Shown here in pieces: positions 55,895-64,000 of a stretch of 64,000 nucleotides of DNA (its first letter is position 1; each line of letters begins with the position of its first letter). The translations under genes and the position numbers were made by a program. A model generated the notes under the pieces. It searched no databases. It had not been told where the DNA came from and saw only the letters and a list, made by a program, of their open reading frames with translations. The DNA comes from Ectobius pallidus (taxonomy: Eukaryota; Arthropoda; Insecta; Blattodea; Ectobiidae), in the NCBI GenBank assembly GCA_964059195.1, contig CAXKWD010000009.1:46905160-46969159 (forward strand), written 5' to 3'.

Positions 55895-56093
55895 TTCAAC
55901 TGATATTAATTTAAATGGATATGATACAAGATGAAATGGTGAGGATGATTCATGGCATGTAAATATCCAATTCGTCATTTGCCTTTACGACTGGGGAAAC
56001 CATGGAAAAACCCGTCAAATTGGCCGGCCACGGCATTTGAATCTGGGACCTCCCGAATTTGAGTCCAAGTTCATCTCGGCCACCTCGCTTGGT
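55895..56093 (-). mobile_element. SINE family 1, copy 4
   Basis: The minus strand starts ACCAAGCGAGGTGGCCGAGA (A-box-like) and has AAATTCGGGAGGTCCCAGAT with the B-box-like GATTCAAATGCC. It continues with GGTTTCCCCAGTCGTAAAGG, CAAATGACGAATTGGATATT, CATGAATCATCC and ATTTCATCTTGTATCATATC, ending ATTAATATCAGTTGAAA. It is similar in length to the copy at 18801. Confidence 0.8.
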
Positions 56094-57577
56094 AATTTAT
56101 AGTATTATATGAGTATAACAGTATATTATAATATATTTACAATACTTAGGTATGTTATATAAGTTAACCTTTTACATTTAATTTAAATATTGCATTATGG
56201 CCGAAAACTTTTACTCGCTAAATGAAGAAGTTAATAACGTTCTTTAATTAACTGTGTCATACTTTCATTTAATTTTAAATAAACTAATGTTAAGTAATAA
56301 TTAATTTCATTTTCCCGGTTTCATTATTCAGGTGTTAGTGAGAGGATTATCTTGGTAACTGTTCGAAAGGAATGATGGTATACCTTATGTGCCGAAATGC
56401 TTCTCAAAATATGACACATCTGGGATCCTTCGTAGAAGAACAAAACTTACAACAAACAGTTTCATAAATAGGTGATTCTTTTAAAGATTGTGACAGCACA
56501 CAATACAAAGTGTCAGGCTTTGAAGTGATAGGGCTCATGATGGGTATTAGAGTACCATCACTAATTAATTTGTCAATTTTTTGTAGGAGATGTGGCCTGT
56601 TAAACAGTTTAAATTTTACATAGGCTTAGAAACACTTAAATGTTGTATTAATATCTTGAGAAACCATTTATATGCCACACATCCTTCTTAGCTTATGAAA
56701 ACTTAAAGTTTGTATGTATCTGCTCTTAGTTCGTGTTATGAAGTGATTGTATTGGATTGTTGAACTGTTAATAAATTTGCTACTTTATATTATCATTGTT
56801 TAGTTGTTAAGTTGGGAAAGCTATAGAAATACATCTTATGTATTCAATGTATTTATATATGTGCTATACTTCTTCTTATGATTGCTGAAGTGTGAACTGG
56901 ACCCAGATAGGCTAAGTTAAGGGTATAGGTTCGTGATTTTTTTGTCATTTTGTGCATTTTTTAAACAATATGATAAGCATATTATAACTCTTGTAAGGGG
57001 TAAGAAAGTTTTAAAAGTTAACATCAAAGCGAACTGGGATTGAGGAAAAGAAAGTGAAGGAGGCACACAATCTTTTTTAATGAGAACCTGGTGAACTCAA
57101 TGCAACCAGAAAAGCTAGCGTGAATTATATTGCAAGTACAGGTATCAGATCGGAACAATAAGAGTCAGGAGGAAATGGAGAATTAAGTTAATACGCCTAC
57201 ATCTTGGCATTCGATTTCCCACCAGTGATATCTTCTGGAAACAATCGACTTGGCCTGTTTAATCTCAACGTCACGAACTTCGTACAAAACAAAAGAGCAT
57301 CTGCCCATTTACAAACTAATTCTAGGTTCTCCTTATGGTCACTATTTTTTAATTTCAATTAAAGTTCGATAACCTTTCCTGCAATTTGTACAGAAACAAA
57401 ATCTGTTAATCATTTATAGTAAAGTAAGCTACGACAAAGTAATATAAAATGAAAATTACACAAGTATCTTAACAATATAAGGAATACGGAGCAAGAGATT
57501 GAGAAAGGGGCAGATAAGCAGCATAAAGAGAAGAGACACATAATTTGGTGGCATTTTTATACGCACAGATGGATTAG
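56094..57577. other. No gene seen
   Basis: AT-rich spacer; no supported frame. Confidence 0.55.
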
Positions 57578-57860
57578 TTGTGTGTCAGTCGCTATGAAGA
57601 ATGGATGCGACATGATGAGAACAGCGTTCTTAGGTCAGAATAGCTTGTTCTTAAAGCGAAAGTGTCGGAATGCCACAGGAAACTGCCGGAAGGTTTGGGA
57701 ATGAGGACATTCCGTACCGAACTTCGAGGAATTTACTGGTTGGGCTATGCGAGTATGCAATACAGTGGAGTGGCACGATGCGTCGAGTGTGCATGCTTAT
57801 GAAAATCTGCTCCTGCCTTTTCGTTTGTACATTTCAAATTATCAAAATGATCACACATTT
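57578..57860 (+). repeat. Unclassified dispersed repeat, copy 2
   Basis: Partner of 7795-8110 with the same word order. A 71-codon frame (57670-57885) crosses it but is not preserved in the other copy. Confidence 0.5.
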
Positions 57861-58984
57861 CAAAGAATTAAAAAAGTTGCCATGACTTATGCCCCATATT
57901 AAGTGCTATGTTAATTTCGTACGTTGTAGGCAATTGCTCTATTCTTGAAATTCCTGAGTAACTAGATATCCTTCAGCAAGTTTAAATATTTTCAGTCATA
58001 AGTAGTGAGCCGTTTTACATTGTACATTTAAAACAAGCCAGGAAGACTAATTATTTTGTACAAGGTCTATTCAATTGCAAATGCGTTTTAGAAGTGAATT
58101 TTTGTTGCATGGGGCTTGGGGTTCACTTGGAAAACAGAAGGTTCGTAAAAAATATTATAAAAAATACAGTATCTAGCTAATCACTATTTAATCATTATCG
58201 AAATATTGTCACTTTTTCAGAAGTGCTGATTGTCTATATGCATCAGAGGGGCACAGAAATGGTACACATTTTATTAAAGAGAAGTAAATACTAGACACGG
58301 AGCTAAATTCAATTCCGTATTTAGAATAACGCTCTTCACAAATGAACAACCTGTCAAATAGAAGTGTACTAACATTTTTCTCATACTTATTTTAATATTG
58401 GAAAGAAACATAGTGTGCCCTCCGTAACATTGGCATGGAACATAACTCCACATCCAATATAATTACGCCTGATTTTTAAATGCATTCGCATTTTCTTTCG
58501 CATTTGTGTACAGAACAACTAACCAACAAGAGAACAACCTAACTAGTCTTAAAACAACATCGAACACTACGTTATATCACAAAAAGCGAATTTCTGTTTC
58601 AAGGATATTTCCATATAACCAATGAACAAATAATGCAAATAGTGTTTGTACAATATTTTTTTGTTTTCTACTTACCAGTAAAAATAATATTTTATAACAT
58701 CCTGTTGTACATATTTGCATACCTGATTCCTGAAGCAGTTCAGTTGCTAAATAATAAAAACAAGAGTTTATTCCGTATCGGCTAGAGCATTAAAGTAACT
58801 TGACTTTAATTATGTCAAATATACGAGTCTGAAGGAGTACGGTAATCTGTAAGATCTCTATAATTTTATCTTAGATTATACAATTAAGATTTCATACTAT
58901 CGGTACTGAATATTTTTTAACAAGGAAACAAGGAAAATGGCACAAGAGTAAAAATTCTAATATATATATATATTATATATATTA
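57861..58984. other. No gene seen
   Basis: AT-rich; an alternating TA run at 58961-58983 borders the next element. Confidence 0.5.
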
Positions 58985-59635
58985 GATTTTTTCGATACGG
59001 ATACATGATTTCTTCCTCGATACTCGACACCGATGCATGATTTTTTCCTCGATACTCGATACTTGGATATTCGATACCGTCAACATTTCCAGTTTCAATA
59101 AATAGGTAGGCCTACATTACAATTTAAAAGTTGAGAGAACTGTGTAATACCAACTAAATTAATTAAGTGTGCATATTTAATTAGACAAAATGTAATATCA
59201 TTAATAGCCTATTATTATTTTTAAACTCTACATTAAAACTAAAATTAGTTTTTGAAACAGTCTACTTACAAGTTTTTGTTCAAAAATTACAATGGGGTTT
59301 GGACAATCAGCTTCCTTGTTGGTTGTTATTGAAACGTTTGACAGGAAAAGAAACAATTAAGAATCTCTTCTGTTTGAATTTTAATAGTCGGAAAGTCTTT
59401 ATTTATGACTAGACAAAAGTCTCAGAGTGGCTTTTATCCATTTCCAGGAGAAATAGAAGTATTTACTATATTTAGTAGAGTACTAAAAGCAGAAAGAGAC
59501 ACCGCATTTCCTTAAATTGCAGAATTGCCAAATTGTCAAAAAAGTACCAAGCGAGTTTTCTGAAGTATCGCTCGATGCCGATACCATGCAAGTATCGAGA
59601 ATATCGAGGTACCGAAAGTATCGAGAACTCATCCC
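58985..59635. mobile_element. Putative MITE with inverted TCGATAC clusters
   Basis: The left part (58991-59082) has repeated CGATAC words, including CTCGATACTCGATACTTGG. The right part (59563-59626) has the inverse AGTATCGAG, ATATCGAGG and AGTATCGAGAACTC, ending CATCCCTAATATA. Clusters of this kind, ending in TAGGGATG-like sequence, occur in hAT-type MITEs as I recall, but the matching left tip and a target duplication were not found. The interior is AT-rich and noncoding; the 76-codon minus frame at the right has no motif. Confidence 0.45.
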
Positions 59636-59639
59636 TAAT

Positions 59640-60229
59640 ATATATCTATGGTGCCTGGATGCAAAATGAATAAGAAAAGGTATATATATCTGTCTGTCTG
59701 AAATGAATATCATGGTTCAAAATCAAAACGTCTCATGCATGAACATATAACTTATTATTTGGGGTTGGAATTTTCGGACGGTAGCTCTGATGATTTTATG
59801 TAAATGTATTTTAGTATTACCTGATTCTTTTCATCTGTGGAATCTTTTAAAGATGCTTTCCACACATATGTGTGGCATTTTCAGATTCACATCTTTCTGT
59901 TTCCCTGTCTGATATTGTCTCAAACCGAATGTATAAATTCTCAATGAATATTTTAGGTTATAATTTTTTCATATAGAATTAATCGTTGGAGAGGCTTATA
60001 AGAAAGGTGGGAAATAAAAATTGAAATGCAGTGCTGATTATAAAATATCATACATACGGCTATTTACGTAAGTTTTAATATTTGCAAAATTTCCAACAAC
60101 AAAAATATGATTTATTATTTCATGAGACGTGCACACCTTTTTTATTTTATTTTTTAAATTTACATGTTATAATACAACCCGTGTTTTACTTGTAGGTATA
60201 TCAGGGGATATTTACAATGCTTTGTATGT
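59640..60229. other. No gene seen
   Basis: AT-rich spacer between a putative MITE and a LINE fragment. Confidence 0.5.
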
Positions 60230-60868
60230 CATTTTAATTTTCTTAATCCTGAAGTGTGAAGTAGACAGTACGTATGAAGTTTATGACGCTGACAGTGTGG
60301 ATGTGGAGTTTCAATACTTGAGGCAGAGGAAAAGTCCGTAGAACGGCTGGTCGATCACGTTCGGAGAGTGTACATTCCGTCAGGAGATGACTAGCCGTTT
60401 GAACTTCCTTTTCTGGACAGGTGGAGATTGGTGAGGGAGATATATTCATTCTGTGCAGATAGGAGCGGAATTTTCCATGATTTGTGAGGAACTGTGTGAG
60501 AATGAAGTTAGGCCCAAGAGATAAGGAGAGTCTATGGAAAATGTCGGGAGTGAATAGTTTGGTATGGGTGCGGATTTTGAGGAGGTGTATGTTGCAATCC
60601 AGATCTTCATGTAATATTGTTCCAGTATCTGTTTCCCACGTTAGAGTGGAAGCTGTGTGTACGCTATGGTGGTAATATAGATGGCAACTATTTTAGCTAG
60701 GTAATCTGCCCTTTCGTTTCCTCGAACTCCTGCGTGTCTTTTAACCCAATGGTAGGTGATCGATGCTGATGTCTTTAAATTTATTGTTTTTCTTCTGTTT
60801 GCAACAGCTGGGGGTGGGTTGTTCTTCTGTTCGAAATAGCCGTAAGGCTGCTTGCGAGACATGCACAC
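60230..60868 (-). pseudogene. LINE RNase H domain and C-terminal fragment
   Basis: The minus strand reads, from 60868: SASITYHWVKRHAGVRGNER then ADYLAK (the last RNase H motif, with the His and Asp retained), IAYTQLPL and a stop. After frame changes it reads RGKQILEQYYMKIW, HRLSLSLGPNFILTQFLTNH and GKFRSYLHRMN, then SPSPISTCPEKEVQTASHLL and RTFPLPQVLK. This is an RNase H domain followed by a short Cys-containing tail, as in R1/Jockey-type LINEs that carry RNase H. The upstream RNase H motifs and the RT are absent, and stops and frameshifts are present. Confidence 0.8.
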
Positions 60869-60927
60869 TTTCTAGGTATATTAAAGATTAGAACTCTTGC
60901 ATTCTTGTCTCGGTATTATCTTGCCAG

Positions 60928-61197
60928 CAGAGGCGTAACGAGGGGAGGGGGGGTTTAGGGGTTTGAAACCCCCCCCCATTGATTAAAAAAGGGAAAATTG
61001 TACTATTTATTTCATTATTGTGATATATCACCTTTTTAAAAAATCTGCTTATAAATTACTTAATATGCGTTAATAGCTTAAAACTCGTTATTGTGCATCT
61101 TAATTTTAAAAATTTGCCGGGGGAGGACCCCGGAACCCCCCTCTCCAGATGTTATACCCCCCCCTTTTGGTCGGCCTGGTTACGCTTAGGCCCTATG
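60928..61197. mobile_element. hAT-like MITE
   Basis: The left end is CAGAGGCGTAACGAGG. The right end in reverse complement, CATAGGGCCTAAGCGTAACCAGG-like, shares GCGTAAC(G/C)AGG. The 8 bp before the left end (CTTGCCAG, 60920-60927) and after the right end (TTTGCCAG, 61198-61205) agree at 7 positions, as expected for an old 8-bp hAT target duplication. CAG-rich ends also fit hAT. Inside are G-runs and C-runs (60948-60977, 61155-61164) and no transposase. The extra bases at the right tip leave some doubt. Confidence 0.55.
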
Positions 61198-61358
61198 TTT
61201 GCCAGTAAGCATGGAAATTATAATTTTAAAAAAATTAAAGTAATTGAGATAAAAATGAATAGAGAAAAGGGAAATCCACACAGTAAAAAAGAACCGCAAT
61301 TGACTGCGTTAGATTCACCCTACCAACCTGTCCAACGGGGCCCATGGGTTGTTATCCT

Positions 61359-61371
61359 TCCTAGACCATAT
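61359..61371. repeat. Target-site duplication of SINE family 2, left
   Basis: TCCTAGACCATAT, repeated exactly at 61770-61782. Confidence 0.9.
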
Positions 61372-61769
61372 CTGTATCTGTATCTGGTACCCTATGATCC
61401 CCAGGTGGGGCGAAGGGGCCTCCAATGGAGGTTTCATTACCTATACTAATTTTGATATGCTTATTTTCCGAGAGAGGGTAGGGGGACAGGTGGTAAGCCC
61501 ATCGCCTCGCAACCCTCCTCTGGAAACTAAGTATTTCTTGGACGTGAAAGGGCCGAGAAATTGTGTCCAGAGGCTCTAATTTAGGCTTGGAGTTCTTTTA
61601 CGTGCCGTAAATCTACGACATGGGACCCCCAGCTTAAAGTCCCTCCCGGAGGACTCCGTGCCCAGGATTTTTAAGTCCTGAAAAATCCATCGACCACCGC
61701 GGCCGGGTTTGATCCCGCGCCCTGCGGATCCAGAGGCGGGCACGCTACCTCTAGACCACCGCGGCCGAC
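61372..61769 (-). mobile_element. SINE family 2, copy 2, complete with target duplications
   Basis: The minus strand begins GTCGGCCGCGGTGGTCTAGA and continues GGTAGCGTGCCCGCCTCTGG (A-box region TGGTCTAGAGGTAGCG) with a B-box-like GGGATCAAACCC. The body includes CGTAGATTTACGGCACGTAA and CTCTCTCGGAAAATAAGC, and the 3' end is a short ATACAG repeat (61371-61383). A perfect 13-bp duplication flanks the 398-bp element. The GGCCGCGGTGGTC word of the head recurs near 61695 inside, next to the B box. The older copy is at 32090-32475. Confidence 0.9.
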
Positions 61770-61782
61770 TCCTAGACCATAT
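61770..61782. repeat. Target-site duplication of SINE family 2, right
   Basis: Exact match to 61359-61371. Confidence 0.9.
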
Positions 61783-62507
61783 AGGCTAAGTTATCTAAAC
61801 GACTCGTAAAGAAGGAAGTCAGTCGCATTTTAACATCTTATGAATGTAAATGAAACAGTATAGACTACATCTTACATTGCAAACATACTGGACATGCTGG
61901 TTACAGTATCCTGAAGTTCCTATAAATCTAATGTAAAGTTATTCAATTAAAATCGTTATGATCTGTTAATAGGATTGGCTACCGCTGGCATGCAGAGTTT
62001 GCGGGCCCCCCTATTGAGTGTGACACATTGGCAACTTCTTCAAATTGCCCATTGTTTCGCTCTAATGTCCTATATTTAGAACAACACGTTTCCGCTGATC
62101 TAAGATAGATTAAAGGGAATTAGTTGCAGGCACCCAGTTCTTCTGATCCCAAGCCGCCATAGCATTAATTTTGTGAATGTGGTAGCCCACTTTGCATTTT
62201 TTTTAAATTTTGCTAACCAAAGTGATAGAAACTTTCAATGCTTGTACATATATGCTTTTACGGTTTACCTGACCTTATTTCGTGGAATAGGCCTACATAA
62301 CATTAGTTAGTTTAATGATACGTACTCGTACATACTTTTATCTGTGAAATATTTTTTTCAATTTCTATAAAAGTGACTAAGTTTTACAATAAAATGACAT
62401 TTGAGGTCAACAATAATTAACGAATCTATTTAATTTGTATATAATATTCTGAATACTGTATTCTTCAAAGCTGTTTGTATCATAGGCATATTTTCCACTT
62501 ACTTACT
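61783..62507. other. No gene seen
   Basis: Plain AT-rich sequence. Confidence 0.55.
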
Positions 62508-62580
62508 CTTATTTATTTATTGTACTAAGAATATTACAGGCTAATGCCCAATTACAATATTCTCGCTTATATTAATACAC
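62508..62580 (-). mobile_element. Short LINE 3' tail, AAAT repeat
   Basis: The minus strand reads TGTAATTGGGCATTAGCCTG then AGTACAATAAATAAATAA, resembling the plus-strand end at 44395-44493. It is probably the last bases of a severely 5'-truncated LINE. Confidence 0.4.
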
Positions 62581-63185
62581 CAGATTCTAAAATTAAATAT
62601 TTAACGTGATATTCAAAATAATTAAGCTAATGCTATAACAATAAGAAAAAAAACACACAGAAAAGAAAACCAGAAACACAAACAATATGACAATTACACA
62701 AGGGAACATAATAAGAAAAAACAAATAATAATATAAATAATAATGTAGTAGTTTTGGAGGAAAATATACATATCAGAAAGATTCAAGTAAAGAAAATTAC
62801 TTACAATTTAAGAGATAATCACATGACTGTTTTGCATGATTCTTCTTTATTGAGTCAAAACTAACTGTATCTCCAACTAATAGAAATATGCAAAAAGTGC
62901 ACGACATTTTTTTTAAACTCACATCCTCTTGAGTATAGACATTTCAACTATGTTTCTACAGCTTGATGATCTTATTATTAGGCCTACTTCGCAACGGAAG
63001 CAATAATATATTATAATTCTGGTAAATACATTTTCAAACAGTAATTAGGTTTAAAATTTATTCACAATGAAAAGATAGTAAAGTATTGTGTTTTATTTTT
63101 CTTTTATATTGAAGAGATCATCTAAAACATTATGCATATAACATTCAAAATCAGAGAAAGGCTTAGGGATGTGAAAGATTATAAT
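62581..63185. other. No gene seen
   Basis: A-rich on the plus strand (62640-62745), without regular repeat or supported frame. Confidence 0.5.
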
Positions 63186-63245
63186 ATATTATTTATTTAT
63201 TTATTTATTTGTGTAACTAATCCCGTTTGCTCATTCGGGTAAACA
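63186..63245 (-). mobile_element. Short LINE 3' tail with hairpin and AAAT repeat
   Basis: The minus strand reads ACCCGAATGAGCAAACGGG, a small hairpin, then ATTAGTTACAC and an AAAT repeat (63191-63210). The arrangement and the ACCCGA...GAGCA word resemble the 3' hairpin of the plus-strand LINE at 38405-38440. The copy is truncated to ~60 bp. Confidence 0.45.
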
Positions 63246-64000
63246 CGTACATGTAAGTATATGTCTATTTAAAAAAAACAATTATTAAATATGAAAAAAG
63301 TGCCTTCTTAACGAATAATTATTACTTCCTCAAAATGTATTTGTGGAAGAAAAGTATAGGCCTACCCGGCATTCAACTCTTAAATACAACTTATACTAGA
63401 AATGTCAATAAAGACATTTTTAAATAATGAATAAATGCGCACAAGCATCTGTGTCCTAATTTGCAATATATATAGTGTTTATGGAAACACTAAATTATGA
63501 TAAGCTGTTGATGAATGATGAAGAATCATGTTTTGTCGATCATTAAGAAGGAATGAAATCAATTTAATGAAAATTTTAACACTATTTCGTTTTATTATTG
63601 ACTTATGAGCACGAAACTGTAATGACTTTAATGCCATGTAGCATACACATTTTACGTCATCGAGCAAAACTCTCCTAATAAAAGTTGCTTGTCTATGTCT
63701 CTTCTATACATACGTAAAATATTTCGCTGTTATTCATTAACACTCAGTATATTTTACATAGATGGGCAGAAGGGGATCATGAATGCAGGCCTAAATGGGA
63801 AAACATTGAATGAATTGGATGAAATTCGCTATGCGGTTTTTTTTTGGGGGGGAGGGGACTTGGAAACTAGAATTTGAGCCCGGGCGGCGCACTTTAATCG
63901 TGAAATACGCCTCGAAGCCGGGCTTTTAGATTATGTAAAACAATATAATTAAAGAATAAAATTACACAATTCATGAAAGTTATGTGAAAATGTCAGTGTT
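63246..64000. other. No gene seen
   Basis: Two 62-codon frames (63479-63667 minus, 63689-63877 plus) lack motifs. T9G7-type homopolymers occur at 63837-63852. Confidence 0.5.

Noticed and set aside
1..64000. CRISPR arrays, operons, bacterial ribosome-binding sites or phage genes
   Set aside because: The sequence shows eukaryotic repeat content throughout, with no array of spaced identical repeats and no dense gene strings.

Overview
This window looks like a repeat-rich, gene-poor stretch of an insect nuclear genome. It is AT-rich, has no convincing host protein-coding gene, no rRNA and no free-standing tRNA, and its recognisable coding sequence is almost all from transposable elements. The LINE protein fragments (for example C-terminal reverse transcriptase tails carrying WAGHVA and AAMNLRVP-type motifs), several tRNA-headed SINE families and the frequent GGCCTA words match what I remember of cockroach (Blattodea, possibly Periplaneta) repeats. 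That species call is inference; no search was run.

Layout. 1-4.1 kb: an inverted repeat pair 3.7 kb apart, a dispersed direct repeat pair and a ~160-bp tandem repeat. 4.1-8.8 kb: mostly featureless. 8.8-14.5 kb: two 5'-truncated copies of one LINE family (here LINE-T), each split by a later LINE insertion; between them lie an unclassified element ending in a conserved hairpin (here family H) and a SINE. 14.5-21.3 kb: nearly empty apart from a GA-rich tract, a GC-rich island and a SINE. 21.3-24.7 kb: the best-preserved element, an uninterrupted 934-codon endonuclease/reverse transcriptase ORF with a GAA-repeat tail on one side and a 41-bp minisatellite touching its 5' side. 25-29.6 kb: three LINE remnants, one of them split by a 756-bp DNA transposon with TTA target duplications. 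30-38.6 kb: an inverted repeat, a SINE, a decayed LINE endonuclease, family H again and two LINE 3' ends. 42.5-43.5 kb: a broken copy of a Cys-rich repetitive protein family. 45.8-46.2 kb: a pogo/Tigger-like MITE. 49-51.5 kb: a small palindromic element and the third family H copy. 54.8-64 kb: SINEs with clean target duplications, a hAT-like MITE, a LINE RNase H fragment and short LINE tails.

The parts do not form a pathway. The window records successive LINE, SINE and DNA-transposon insertions. The 934-codon ORF is the only candidate source of functional enzyme; SINEs depend on LINE-encoded machinery, but which LINE would serve which SINE cannot be told from this sequence.
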